DNA of 64,000 nucleotides from Triatoma infestans (lineage: Eukaryota; Arthropoda; Insecta; Hemiptera; Reduviidae). Location: assembly GCA_011037195.1 (NCBI GenBank), contig JAAEAF010014511.1, positions 1-64,000 of the forward strand, in the 5' to 3' direction. Position 1 is the first letter of the stretch. Every line of letters begins with the position of its first letter. This document shows, piece by piece, positions 45,331-57,394 of the stretch. The position numbers and the translations under genes are program-made. The notes under the pieces were generated by a model. That model made no database searches, was not told the DNA's origin, and saw only the letters and a list, made by a program, of their open reading frames with translations.

Positions 45331-45479
45331 TTATTATTCACAAAAGGGGAGGGAAGTAAACCCTACGCTATCCAAAGCCTCCCACGGCCCATATAGCTAC
45401 CCCTAAAGAATAACAACCACTGGGACTAGAACGAAAATCCAGGCCCAGGTTTTAACCATCTAAGTTTCACCACAGACCG

Positions 45480-48400
45480 AACAAATCGGATCAAAACCTT
45501 AAAAGGACAAGCTTAAGATCCTCTACCGATATCCTATTCCGGCCGAAGGTCCTAAACCTAATCTCCTCACAACCCAAACAATTCGTCATCAGATGCATGG
45601 GTGTTTCCTCCTCAGTCTCACAAACTCTACAAAGGGGTCAGGCATGAGTCCCATTATATAGAGATGTCTCCTTAAACCACAATGCCCAGTGAGGAATCCA
45701 ACCAGATGTCTGAGGGAGGTCCGTGAAAGACATCGGACCCCCCTACTCAAAGCTCCGTCCGGACCCCCAATGAGCATCTTAGACTGCCGACAACCCACTG
45801 TGAAGCCCAATGAGTGCTGGTGAGGTCATCCCGGCTGAAAGCCTGACAAACATGTGCCAGAAGACACACCAACAGCACGCTCTGGACCAATGAAAGGGAG
45901 AGAGGCACCTAGTTTGGCAAACCTATCCACCTCCTCATTCCAGAAAATTCCCATAAGACCTGGAACCCATACCAGAAGCACATCCTTTAACGAAGAAAGA
46001 TCTTCCAGTGTTTTAGAACATTCCAACACCATTTCCACATGAGTGGAAAACGGTGGCTCACTCACCAAGAGGCGCTACCAAATGATCTCCCGTCTCAAAA
46101 TAGACGGCAGCCCCAGACCTACCATCCATCCTGGAACCGTCCGTGTAGCATCGGAGATAATTCTCAGGAATCACACCAGACGGACCCGGGGTTAACCAAT
46201 CTTCCTTAGAAGGCAACCTAACCCTGTAGGAATGACAAAAGACAAAAGTCTTCAAATTTCTATCAGAAGGGAAACCTGTAATGGTAATCCTTAAAAGCAT
46301 CTCACGATAAATGGTAGAATGACCATATCGCTTACCCTGCCAAAAACCTGCCTGTTTAATTCTATAACAGGCTTTCATTGCCTGGTTTTTCACCTCCACA
46401 AAGAGAGGTGGAATCCCTAACAAAGTCTCCATAGATGCGGTCGGTGTAGTCCGAAACGCACCAGTCACCGCCAGACAAGCCAAACGTTGGATTTCTTCCA
46501 ACAGCTGCCTAGCGGATCGTGTTTCAATGCGACGCCACCACACCAAAGCCGCATATACCAATCTAGGTTTAATGACCATGCAATAAATCCAGAACATCAT
46601 CTTGGGAGTGATCCCCCAGTTCTTACCTACAACTCTTCGACATTGCCAAAAGGAGATTATCGCCTTTTGATATTGTGTCTTAACATGTTCCGACCAGTTC
46701 AATTTACTGTCGAGAACTACTCCAAGGAACTTCACTGATTTGCTAACCTGTATGGAAGTACCTAACAACTTAGGAGGTGTAAAACCTACTATCTTCCTTC
46801 TATGAGTAAATAGAATTGCCTGGGTCTTAATAGGATTAATAGAAAGACCCTTATCCTGTGTCCAACAATATACCATGTTAAGGGCGCTTTGCATTAGGTC
46901 CGAAATAGTGGACAAACAGCGCCCTAACAATAAAATAACACCATCATCGGCATATGCTTGCACATAAAATCCCGATGAATTCATCCTAACCAAAAGTCAT
47001 CCATGACGACGCACCACAACTTTGGTGAGAGACAACCCCCTTGAGGGCACCCTCTCCCCGCTTGTACTATCATGGTGCGCCCGCCAAGGGAAGCCTGTAT
47101 AACCCTACTCCTAAGATAGACACCTATCCAATTGATTAAGACGGGATGTATACCTTTTCGTACCAAGGCATCTTCGAGAGCATCAAACGATACTCTGTCA
47201 AATGCCCCCTCAACATCAAAGAAACACCCTAGGGCATATTCTTTTATTTCCAAAGCAGATTCTATCCTTCCGACGAGACCATGTAATGCAGTCTCTGTCG
47301 ACTTACCCACAATATAAGCATGTTGGTTAGGATGGAGTGGATGATCCCTTAATGGGCCATCAGTAATATACCTATCCACCAACCTTTCCAGAGTTTCCAA
47401 GAGGAAAGACATAAGACTAATGGGTCTAAATGCCTTGGGGTCAGAGTAGTCGTTTCTTCCCGGCTTGGGAATAAAGACTACCCTTACTTCTCTCCATAAT
47501 GTTGGTACATAACCAAACATCAAACATCCTATAAAAATTCTTAACAATACCTTCGTCAGCACGCCCCACCATTTTGCAACAGACAAGGATAAATCCCGTC
47601 CGGTCCAGGTGAGTTGAAAGGTGAGAAACTTTGTACTGCCCAACTAAATCTATCATGTGTAACTACCTCATCTAAGGTGGATGCATCTTCAGGGTCCCAT
47701 CTCCTTCCACCCACCAAAGACGAAGCAGCATTTAAACCAATATTATCCGGGAAGTGAGTATCAAGCAAAAGCTGCAGTGTCTCCCCTTCCCCCCCTATAA
47801 AGGAACCATCATGGTATCGTAAGGTACCTAACTGACTGTCCCTATCCTTACTAAGAATCCGTACCAATCTAGATGATTCCTGGATTTATATCCTCACAAA
47901 AGGATCTCCAGGAATCCCTCTTGGCTCTCCTCAGAGCATATTTATATGCTCTTTTAATACTGTTATAACTATCCCATGATTCCGAAGAATCAGCAAGGAC
48001 AGCTTTCCTGTATGAGCCCCTTACCTGTCTCCTTAGTTTTTCCAACGAAGAGGACCACCAGGGGTTCTTACTACCCTTAACCACCTTTGGAGGACAGGAC
48101 TCCTCGAATGAGGATCTAATGTGTTCATGAAGAATACTAGCCTCCTTTTCCAATTCCTCTATACCATCAGGGGCTTCTGATTGGATAGTCAGTTTATTTT
48201 CAATGATTCTAGAATATAAACCCCAATCCGCCCTCGTAGGATTCCTATAACTAGCCAGGGTAATTGGATCAATCTCCGGACTAAACCTAATCATCCTGTG
48301 ATCGGAGATGGAAGCCTCAGGACTCACCCTCCAATCCTTAATCAGACCATTAAAATTCCTAGAAGCAAGGGAAATATCAATAACCTGTCTTCTAATCCTA

Positions 48401-48930
48401 GTAACAAAAGTGGGTTCAGTACCCCTATTCAGGACCTCTAATCGCGTGCCCACCAGGAAATCCATGAGAGCGCGACCCCTACCATTGGTGTCGCTACTGC
48501 CCCAGACAACATGATGTGCATTCGCGTCACATCCTATTATAATAGGTATGTCATTGGTCTCCGAATACTGAACCAAACCCATGAACTCCTGAGGAGGAGG
48601 AGAGGGGCCATCATAGGGGAAGTAAGCCGAAGCCACAACTACGTCGCGACGACGCCCACCAACCCCCAGACCAACCCTCACCGCCACCAAGTCCCGAGAG
48701 CAGAACTGTCGAAGCAGAACAGCGTCGACACTCCGACTGGCAAAAATACATGCCCTAGGAATGCCCCCGCCATCCGCCACACAGTCTGCCATCAACCACA
48801 CTCAATCCTCGAACCAAACCTTTAAAGGCATAAGGTTCTTGCATTAGAATAAAATATGTATCAACTTAGCAATACAACGGCATGAGTTAGCCGTTGCATC
48901 TTTGCTATGTTGCAAGTTAATTTGTACCAT
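45480..48930 (-). pseudogene. ORF2 of the I-type LINE: endonuclease, RT, RNase H, zinc motif
   Basis: Starts at ATG 48930 (VQINLQHSKDAT, endonuclease start), frameshifts, then FILMQEPYAFKG. The main endonuclease block 48801-47869 has SAYFPYDGP, IIIGCDANAHHVVWGSSDTNGRG and SDHRMI. RT follows in 47867-46058: NSPGPDGIYP, FIPKPGRNDYSDPKAFRPISL, CFFDVEGAFDRVS, GCPQGGCLSPKLWCVVMD and YADDGVILLLG (about 46943-46954). RNase H begins CYTDGSRMDGRSGAAVYF and continues after a frameshift near 46060 with VWVPGLMGIFWNEEVDRFAKLG. A C-terminal zinc motif lies around 45590-45660. Breaks near 48840, 47868, 47570, 46985, 46060 and 45820. Confidence 0.92.
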
Positions 48931-49063
48931 CTCTACCCTGTCAACATAATCTCTACCCTGTAAACATACCATCACAAGTCAACATCGGAAGAGTTAGATC
49001 CTGATAGTACCCGGTAGGAAACAGATAGGTGAGAAAGGGGGGAAAAAAAAACACCTGCCTTAC

Positions 49064-50157
49064 TTGCTGCCATCTTGGTCAGCCCTACCTGTATCCTGCT
49101 CCATTGCCTCAGAAGAAGTAGTTGGAGCATCCTCATCTTCCTTCTTCAACCTGGAGAAGAGCCTGCCCATCTCAAAGAAAAGACGAAAGTCTCAGTTCAA
49201 CGCCTGGACAGAAGCATCATCAATCCTGTAAGCCAAGGATACTTCTTTCTCGACTTGTTGTCGATACACGTTCCTCCATCGGCTTACGTCCAAGTAATTT
49301 TGGAAGGCAAGACCTTTCAGCACTTGTTCGCTCTGGTATGCTTGCCCTCCGGAATAAACATAGAGATCCTAGCCATAGTGGGGACCTCAGACGCCTTCAT
49401 AAGCTTGAAGTGCCTTCCCTCCCAACTAGGCTTAACATTCTCTAACACACAGTCAAATGTGCCCTGATCAAAGCAGGCCAGAAGAAACCAACCCTCAGAG
49501 ACCATGCCCGACTGAATAAATTTCGGCCTGCATGACTGTTCCTGTATGGTTTTCCTAACGATGGCGAGCATCTCCCTTCTGATGACAGAAGCGTCATCTT
49601 CAGAGAGAGGCTCGGAGGATCGCTGCTGGTTATGGCCAGAAACAGCTTTCTCTCCGCCTCCGTTATCTTGGGCTTTTTACCTGCCGGCTGGATTCCAGGC
49701 GGCGTGTCCCCCGGGGTTCTGGATCTTTTTTGAGCCCCAATAGGTATATCCTCAGCTGGTGCAGATGCAGGTTGAGCAGATCTCATCCTCTTCGCACGCC
49801 TTTGCCTGTATCTTCCACTAAGCTTCTTCTTCTGCTCAGTTGCCTTAGACACCTTACCAGAAGTTGGCTTAGCTTCCTTTTCCTTCGCAGAGAAATTCGC
49901 AGCAGCCGTGGCCGACGCAGAATTGCCTCGCTTCTTTCCTTTGACCACGTGCCATTCATCTCCGCAGGTGGACGAATCCTCCGCAGCGACTCCAGAAGCA
50001 GGTTTTCCATACTCCTGGAAATGCTATCCAGTTTCCCCCCGAGTGTATCCGAGCCCTGGTCGCCCAACCCTAGATGCACAGAGGAGTTTCCCCCACCACC
50101 GATGACCCCCTCCTCTAAGGGGCCCTCGGCTGACGATTTTACTTTATTTAAATCCAT
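49064..50157 (-). pseudogene. ORF1 of the I-type LINE
   Basis: ATG 50157 starts MDLNKVKSSAEGPLEEG and a Gly/Ser-rich N-terminus. After a frameshift a basic region follows (KKRGNSASATAAANFSAKEK ... GRYRQRRAKRMR, an RNA-binding-like patch). After another shift comes a folded segment REMLAIVRKTIQEQ...GWFLLACFDQGTFDCVLENV, then PSWEGRHFKLM, resembling the DUF4780-type domain of insect LINE ORF1s. The C-terminus is an acidic tail ending about 49064. At least three frame breaks. Confidence 0.7.
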
Positions 50158-50970
50158 AAATTAAGTAATTAAATTCATCTCCGGGGCTCTCCACCCTCCA
50201 CGGAGCCTCACAAATTGGGACGCTATAAAGAAGCGCCAGAGCTACCCCAGAGATATAGCGCCCAGGGATTGTGAGCCAAGGCCCACAATACCCAGGAGCT
50301 CACCCATGCGTATTTTACGCTAGCCGATTGACCAGAGCTGGGTTAGGCTCTGGTCGCCTGTTTAGCGGAGTCCGGAACCAAAGTGGTGTGTTGGACTGCC
50401 AGGCCTGCTGAGGTAACTTGCTCTAGCGTGAACCTGCGCCCTCAACCACCAGGACTTCCTTTCCCCACGACACAGGTATCCACAACGGCAAACATGTGGG
50501 TGGCACCAGCACGTGCCACTGGCGTGTAAGACTGTAACTGTGTAAGTGTATAATGTTAAGGCGTTTAGGTGTAAGTGATACAGTATGAATTTCCACGGAG
50601 GCTCCGCAGCAAAAGAAATCGCTGCAAGAGATTCAGGCCGCACATAAATTATGGCGACCCAAACAGAGGGCAGAAAAGTCTCCACCAACTCACACTCCTA
50701 ATGGGAAAACCACTGCACTTGTTAGTCTGTAATTGTAGCTGAGGTACGTGGGAGTGCTAGGTTCCCAAATAGCCCGAAGGCTACCCTCTGCGTTCGCCCC
50801 CATCTTAGCACCCACGCTTCCACAAAAGTGGAGCGCAGATGTTACCAGAGCCAGCGACGAGGTCGCGATGGATGGGCTAGTATGAGGTTCCGCGACGTAA
50901 TAGCCGTCTCGAGAAACATAGGGAAGTTTCGCCCTATGTGAGTACGAATACTCCCTCAAACCCTTGGCTC
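50158..50970 (-). other. 5' untranslated leader of the I-type LINE
   Basis: GC-rich leader upstream of ORF1, bordered by the target duplication. It contains short frames only. An internal promoter is expected for this type, but none could be identified. Confidence 0.6.
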
Positions 50971-50985
50971 CGGTGGTAGTATCTA

Positions 50986-51195
50986 AACGAATATCAAATT
51001 TGTGTTTCCTGCGTCTTTTCGTTTTTGAGATATTCTGCTAAAACACACACACACACACACACACACATACATATACATACAGACATTCACTTGAAACCTT
51101 TTTTTTTTGTATTCAGAGGACTGAAAACATGTATGTTCGGTGAACACTCAATTCGAAAACCGATCGCAGGAATAAGAGAAAGTAAAAAAAAAAAA
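50986..51195 (+). repeat. Family A copy, right part
   Basis: Continues from 45330: AACGAATATCAAATTTGTG, (AC)n, GAAAACATGTATGTTCGGTG, ending AGAGAAAGTAAAAAAA. This fixes the second recurrent end of family A. Confidence 0.85.
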
Positions 51196-51459
51196 TATTA
51201 AATCTATTACCGTTAACTTTACCCACAATGATTTAATATTAGGCTGCAATATCAATTGTTAGGGCGTGAATATTTGAAAGTGAAGACGTGGCTGGCAGAC
51301 AGACTGAAGTTACGTAAACAAACTTACGAGAAACAAAGTGATGTGACACATTAACACCACACCCTCTTATTGCATTCCTGTCGTTCTCACTGGCAAATGA
51401 TTCCTGACGTTTAGTTACCCACACTGGTAGTAGATACATAGCACAGATTTCCCAGAATC

Positions 51460-51960
51460 CCCCCTCCCCCTACAAAACCCAGAAAATATTTCAAATAAAG
51501 TAATATGAATATCATTTTTTGTAATTTTTTTTAATTTTTTGCGATTTTCTGAAGAATGGCTTCAATTATTTTCCCTATATTTGGTCTACTAACTAATTAC
51601 GTAATATTTGTTGAAACATTTTTCCAAGAAATTTATTTATGGGGTTCTGGGGAGGGGGAGGTGCAACATAGGCTTCCCCTAAAGTGCCACTCCAATATAA
51701 TATACGGTTCTACCATCTACATAATATTACAGTACATTACTAGAATTCCCAAATTTAAAGAAAATTGGTAAACTGGAAGTGGTTTTTCTTGAAAGTGGTT
51801 CCCGTATTGGTTCCGGAATAAGTTCCCGATTTTTTTAAAGATTTTCTCGAAAATGACTCGAACAGCTTTGTTTATATTTGTTATGGTAATGACACATAAA
51901 TAAATCTGTCATTTTTATGTAAAACATTTTTCGGAAAAATTGACTTAAGATGGATTTGCG
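51460..51960 (-). repeat. Family A fragment
   Basis: GCGATTTTCTGAAGAATGGC, GAAACATTTTTCC, TTCTGGGGAGGGGGAGGTGC and GTAAACTGGAAGTGG blocks. Confidence 0.6.
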
Positions 51961-52239
51961 GTAAACAGAGAGAGATTAGATTTAAAACAAACTTCGTGCA
52001 ATCAACACCATTCGAATCATCACGCTGTCATGCGGTCTGCAATGTACTTTTACCTCGTCCTATACGGCTCTCCAACTACTATACAGTTAAGTATCCACTA
52101 TCACTTAATTTTACTTCTAGCACAGGAAATATTACGATTATATCAAATTTTCAAAAAAGTGAATATTCATCGAAATGCCGCCCCAAATACGAAAAAAATG
52201 TTTTGAACGAATGTATTGTATGATGTGTTTGTATGTGTG

Positions 52240-53750
52240 AAAAAAATAATACAAAAATGACAAATCGCGGGAACCTCATACTTGGGATTCTTTTCAAATA
52301 CAACACCGCATGAGGCACGAAGGTTTCAGGCGAAATCCATCAACCGAAAGTGCGATTTTACTGAATATACTTTTGAGGGTTTTTTCGAAAACTATTACAA
52401 TAATTTGGTTTATTGAAAATAGGACTGCTACCTGTACATTGGATTCATAACTGTACAGTGGACTGCTCACAGTACAGTGGACTGCTACTGTCCAGTGGAC
52501 TGCTAACTGTACAGTGGACTGCTAACTGTTTAGCGGACTGCTAACTGTACAGTGGTTTGCTGAGTGTACATTGGTCTGCTAACTGTATAGTGGTCTGCTA
52601 AGTTTATAGTGGTCTGCTAACTTTAAAGTGTACTGCTAACTTTATAGTGGTCTGCTAACTGCAAATTGGGCAGCTAACTGTACAATGGACTGCTAACTGT
52701 ACATTGGACTGCTATCTGTACAGTGACTGCTAACTTTACAGTGAAGTACTAACTTTACAGAGGACTGCTAACTGTACAGTGGACTGGTAAGTGTACAGAG
52801 GACTGCTAACATTACAGTGCACTTCTAACTGTACAGTGGACTGCTAACTGTACAATGGACTGCTAACTGTACACTGGACTGCTAACTGTACAGTAGACTG
52901 CTAACTTTACAGTGGACTGCTCAAGGTACAGTGGACTGCTAACTGTACAGTGGACTGCTAACTTTACAGTGGACTGCTAAGTTTACAGTGGACTGCTAAC
53001 TGTACATTGGACTGCTAACTGTAGAGTGGCTGCTAGCTGTACAGTGGACTGCTAAGTTTACAGTGGACTGCTAACTGTACATTGGACTGCTAACTGTAGA
53101 GTGGGCTGCTAGCTGTACAGTGGACTGCTAAGTTTACAGTGGACTGCTAACTGTACATTGGACTGCTAACTGTAGAGTCGGCTGCTAGCTGTACAGTGGA
53201 CTGCTAACTGTACATTGGACTGCTAACTGCAGAGTCGGCTGCTAGCTGTACAGTGGACTGCTAACTGCAGAGTCGGCTGCTAGCTGTACAGTGGACTGCT
53301 AACTGCAGAGTCGGCTGCTAGCTGTACAGTGGACTGCTAACTGCAGAGTCGGCTGCTAGCTGTACATTGGACTGCTAACTGTAGAGTCGGCTGCTAGCTG
53401 TACAGATATAATTCTGTCTCTTTTTTATTTGAAACATTTTCCAAAAAAAAAATCATTTTCGTATGTTTTGTATGGCTGTGCTATTAAATTTTAAATGTCG
53501 AATTATGAAATAATTTGATGTGCTCTACTGGATTATTGTGTGAATCACATTCTATTTCTACCTGGCTAGGGGTGGAACCCTAACCTAGTATGACCTAGCA
53601 CAACCCAGTATGTAACCCCACCAACTTTATATTTATCTTAGAGCAACTGAGTATAAATGTCCAAGTTTAATGAAAGTTTGTCCATTTTATAATTATATTA
53701 ACTGTAGTAAGCGGAAGTAGTCTGAGTGTTTCTCATCAGATTTTTCTTTT
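52240..53750 (-). repeat. Family A copy enclosing a 19-bp satellite
   Basis: Left part GCATGAGGCACGAAGGTTTC ... AAGTGCGATTTTACTGAA; right part CTTTTTTATTTGAAACATTT ... AAGTAGTCTGAGTGTTTC, in reverse family order. The satellite replaces the stretch that in the 42-kb copy reads AACTGTACAGATTTAAG. Confidence 0.75.
52433..53405. repeat. 19-bp satellite (~50 units) with higher-order structure
   Basis: Unit TGTACAGTGGACTGCTAAC. At ~53030-53190 it repeats as a 76-bp four-unit block; at ~53200-53400 it repeats as a 38-bp two-unit block (second half GCAGAGTCGGCTGCTAGC). The left half is more heterogeneous. Confidence 0.95.
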
Positions 53751-55140
53751 TATATTGAGACTGTTGCAAAAATAAAACAAACAAGTAGCAAAAAGAAAGA
53801 TTGCTCATCAGTGATATTGGGAAAATTTGAGAGAATGTAGCAATCAGAGCACGAAGCAGTTTTTAGTAGAAGTAAGAAAAAGCTGTAAAAATACAGTCTA
53901 TTGCTCTCTCTATCTTTCTCACCGCTCTTTTCTTCAACATGGAGTATAAAAATATAAAAGAAAGAAAAAGGAAAATAAGTGGAAAATTCTAAAGAAGAGG
54001 AAATTACAGTATTTTAGTAAAGAGCTAGAAAGAAAGAGGTGGTTACAAGAAAAGAAGAGATACATCATTTATCAGTAAAACTGTTTTAAAGTGAAGTTTA
54101 GCGGTAGGTGGAGAGCGAGTTGAGCAGAAATGGGGAGGTATTAACAGCGATTAAAAGAGACTTGGTAATGAAGAGCAAGGGACCGCCGTGGGTATGGCTG
54201 TGCCCAAAGGAATCTCTAATTACAGGCTGACTGTAGTCTGCAGTGGTTCCCCTCCAGTGGCTTCCCTCCAGACACGAGGACTGTACTCGCGCTGCCACTA
54301 GATTTGGATAGTTCGGGGAAACGGGAAAACTATGTAATATTATTGGACCGAAACATTACTTTATGGGTTTTCGGAGGGGGGAGGGAGGTGCAACATTAGG
54401 CTTCCCCCTAACGCATTTGATATTTCTGAAATATGTCAAGTGGTTTTTATCAAATTTTATCCTTCCACTAAGTAGCCCATCAACCGCAAGTGATGTTGCG
54501 GGCCCATATGCGTGAGGGTTCCATACCCTTTACACGGAAATTTAAATTTAGAAAAATTAAAATTGAAGGTGGAAAACCTCAGCAGTTCAGTTTGAATTTC
54601 AAAAAGCAGTTTACCTCCCAGTATTAAAATAGAGTGGAATAATGAAAGAGGAAGTATTTTTACCAGTCCACAATCACCATGATCCGAAAGAACCTATTGT
54701 TAGATATCCTGTTTTACTTCAATTAACTAGAAGTTCAGAGCAGATACGCAAGGCTTTACTGACCAGTAGACCTCAAAGCCGTCTGAAAGGCGCTTTCATA
54801 TAGCTCGCTGTCGAGAGCAATTAAATGCTCAGTTGAAGTCTTATGCTTCCTGATTCTACAGCGCCCGCTGAACAGAGCCGCCGTAATCCTTAATTCACGC
54901 CGCTCAGATTAAGCAGAACTAAGAATCCTGCACAACCTGTTGACTGACCTCCTGCCAGTAAACTTCAAATGAATGCAACAGGACTTAAAACACCGGAGGC
55001 AAAATTAAGCCGGAAAAAATAGCAAATTCAAAAAACACGACTTTCTCCGCATGCGCTTATTACAATTCTAATTGACAAAATTTTCTTTAAACTCGGGATA
55101 TTCACTTTGCAAGTTATTGTAGTATAACACAGTCTCAAAA
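53751..55140. other. Spacer with short family A pieces
   Basis: A family A-like piece lies at ~54330-54430 (TTCGGAGGGGGGAGGGAGG...CATTAGGCTTCCCC) and another at ~55030-55130 (ACACGACTTTCTCC). The stretch 54640-55020 has higher GC but no recognisable frame. Confidence 0.45.
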
Positions 55141-55449
55141 CCCCTCTGGATTACGGATGCGAGGTTTGGATTCAACCAAACCAAGCATTCCACTTACTAC
55201 CGTGACCAAACCTTCCAGTCCAAAGTCCTCGGAAAATCACCAGTGCTCGTAATGTATGTCTCCAATCTAACGCTCCACACTGACCCTAACATTCCTTTTA
55301 TCCGCCAACTAATAACAATCCATTATAAAAAAAAACATGATTCCATATCTGCCCATTCTAACCCTCTTATCCGTGACTGTCTATTCTCACCATCCTGATA
55401 ATCCGTCCAGAAGATAAAAACCCCGCTGGCCTCAGGACTTCATCAATAA
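55141..55449 (+). pseudogene. Jockey-type LINE ORF2 C-terminal relic
   Basis: A frame with two stops near the end reads DQTFQSKVLGKSPVLVMYVS, NLTLHTDPNIPFIRQLI and HDSISAHSNPLIRD. This matches the conserved 'Q-x-FQ-x-K-x-L-R ... NxxLHxDLxIPxV ... HxNPL' C-terminus of Jockey-clade ORF2. The RT is absent; plus strand. Confidence 0.75.
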
Positions 55450-56156
55450 TTAAGCCTCCAATTCTCTGAAAATAAATTAAAATTACAAGGGAGTACCATT
55501 ATTGGGAGGAATCTCCCATCTTTATTTTTACAGGGCCACCAACCTCACCTATACAACAGATTCTCATGTGATGCGATGTATTGTTATTAATATCAGGAAT
55601 AAAAAACAGACATTTTATTTCCTTAAGTATACCTATTGGTTCTTAGGAGTACCTGAATGTTACTACATTGTAGACTATCAGGTAGCGCAAGTAATACTGA
55701 AATGGTAGTTTAGTGGTGGTCAGGGTCGTAGATATCGCACAATACTTCACACAAATTTGTTTCCAAAACAAAAGTTTTAAAATAAAAGTGATACATTTAG
55801 GTGATAAAAAGTGGCAGGTGCAGTTAGCCTTCCAGCGCTAGTTGGAAAGTTAAAGGAAAATGGTTAAAACCTAGTTAAGGAAAATCCAAAAAAAGTGAGA
55901 AAATATATTTCAGTAAAACAGCACTTTCGAACAACTTATTTTCTTCAAAAACTTGGGAATGTTATGTCAGTCATGTATCTAATGGACCCCAAAATTGAAA
56001 GCAAAGTTGTCAGAAATTAGGAAATTAATTAATCATTTGCCCTGGAGTTTCATTTTTCCGGAAAAATGTTACAGATAAAAGCGATAGATCTACAAGTGCG
56101 TAATATATATACAAAGTTCAAAGAAATCGTTGTGTTTGAAAAAAAAAAGACATCCA
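55450..56156. repeat. Family A fragment and flanks
   Basis: From ~55600: GGAGTACCTGAATGTTACTA, AAATAAAAGTGATACATTT, GGAAAAATGTTACAGATAAA and a final A run near 56140. Confidence 0.5.
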
Positions 56157-56475
56157 AGTTACGGCATTTCTCGACTAATCCAGCTCTACTTACTCAGCAC
56201 ATCTCACTTTATTATATATACGCCTCTCTCATTAGTTAAGTCAGTTGTATGTTGTAATCAGTGTAATGCACTTGACTTGGTTTGTAAATAAAGCCTTTTT
56301 AAAAAAGGTCTTTAAGTGAGTATTTGATATAACTTCCATTCAGTATTTCTGGTTTGATTATGGTCATTGATAAATGGGACTTGCGGTGGATGAACTTTGG
56401 CTGGCAACTTCCTATCAAATCCATTTTTGATTCCAAAACGGAACACCAAGCTTGAGCATACTAACGACTTTTTCG
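56157..56475 (+). repeat. Left LTR of the env-bearing element
   Basis: Matches 56961-57280 throughout; ends CGACTTTTTCG. Confidence 0.8.
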
Positions 56476-56485
56476 CATACTAACT

Positions 56486-56983
56486 AACAAAATTGTAGTA
56501 AATAATAAGAATAGTAATGATACAGTATTTCTTACTAATACGACCTTAATTCAAATAAGCAATGATGAACTTATATTAAATAATGAAGTTATCCCTATGT
56601 ATAAGACTCTAAAGTTGTAATAACAAATATGCCGATACCTGCTCATAGAAATTTAAATATAACATTTGAAAACCTGCAAAAGTTAAATTAAAAAATGGAG
56701 CCATTTGAATATTTGGAAGATACCCAGTTACACATATCACATATATTACATTATTATTTTAATGATACTCCTATTAGTTATAGCTATCGCGTTAAGCTGT
56801 CGCCTACTTCTTAAGAAACGAAGAGAGCAGCAATCTACAGAAGAGACTCGGACGCAGCCACCACCACCAGAACCTCAGGAACCATCATCAAAAAGCCTGC
56901 ATCTTCGACTTGCAATTCCCATGTTGATCCCCGCAGGAGCTCCGAACTCGAGGAGGGAGGAGTTGCGGCACTATCTCGTCTAA
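56486..56983 (+). pseudogene. Envelope-like C-terminal remnant
   Basis: The first frame contains Asn-linked-glycosylation-like sites (NDT, NTT) and ISNDELILNNEVIPM. After frame breaks, a hydrophobic segment of ~22 residues (IIILMILLLVIAIALSCRLL) is followed by basic KKRREQQ and a proline-rich cytoplasmic tail (TQPPPPEPQEP). Ectodomain, single transmembrane span and short basic tail just before the polypurine tract are the position and layout of an LTR-element env. Frameshifted and lacking its N-terminal part; no further assignment attempted. Confidence 0.5.
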
Positions 56984-57280
56984 TCCAGCTCTACTTATTC
57001 AGCACATCTCACTCTATTATATATACGCCTCTCTCATTAATTAAGTCAGTTGTATGTTGTAATCAGTGTAGTGCACTTGACTTGGATTGTAAATAAAGCC
57101 TTTTTGAAAAAGGTCTTTAAGTGAGTATTTGACATAACTTCCATTCAGTATTTCTGGTTTGATTATGGTCATTGATAAATGGGACTTGCGGTGGATGAAC
57201 TTTGGCTGACAACTTCCTATCAAATCCATTTTTGATACCAAAACGGAACACCAAGCTTGAGCATACTAACGACTTTTTCG
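56961..57280 (+). repeat. Right LTR of the env-bearing element
   Basis: Direct repeat of 56157-56475, preceded by the polypurine tract. Confidence 0.8.
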
Positions 57281-57394
57281 TTGTTGATTTATGTGTTGTT
57301 TGGTAATATGCACAATCACTTTCTGCAAACCAGTTTTCAAATTCAAAGTTCGTGAAGACATACCTACATATTTTCGGCATATTACTAAAAACAG

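Larger units (their letters stand above)
45331..50970 (-). mobile_element. Near-full-length I-type LINE inserted in family A
   Basis: 5.64 kb on the minus strand, flanked by the exact 15-bp TSD CGGTGGTAGTATCTA (45316-45330 and 50971-50985). The outer flanks rejoin to a continuous family A sequence. Components: ~0.8-kb 5' leader, ORF1, ORF2 with endonuclease, RT, RNase H and zinc motif, and a short 3' region ending in an (AAT)n tail. RNase H and TAA-type tail are I-superfamily traits. Confidence 0.92.
56157..57280 (+). mobile_element. Internally deleted LTR element (endogenous-retrovirus-like) with env-like remnant
   Basis: Two direct repeats of ~320 bp (56157-56475 and 56961-57280), beginning AGTTACGG or AGTTGCGG, differ at about 15 positions. 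A purine tract CGAGGAGGGAGG (56949-56960) abuts the right copy. Both contain TATATATACGCCTC and AATAAAGCC. The 485-bp internal part retains only a membrane-protein tail. AGTT-type ends resemble insect errantivirus LTRs. No target duplication is evident. Confidence 0.75.

Noticed and set aside
49075..50164. Plus-strand frames at 49075-49467 and 49730-50164
   Set aside because: Antisense shadows of ORF1 of the I-type LINE, whose minus-strand reading has coherent domains.
53030..53400. Conserved regulatory array (transcription-factor sites) in the 19-bp satellite
   Set aside because: Regular 19/38/76-base periodicity and neutral-looking variation fit satellite amplification; no evidence for binding sites.
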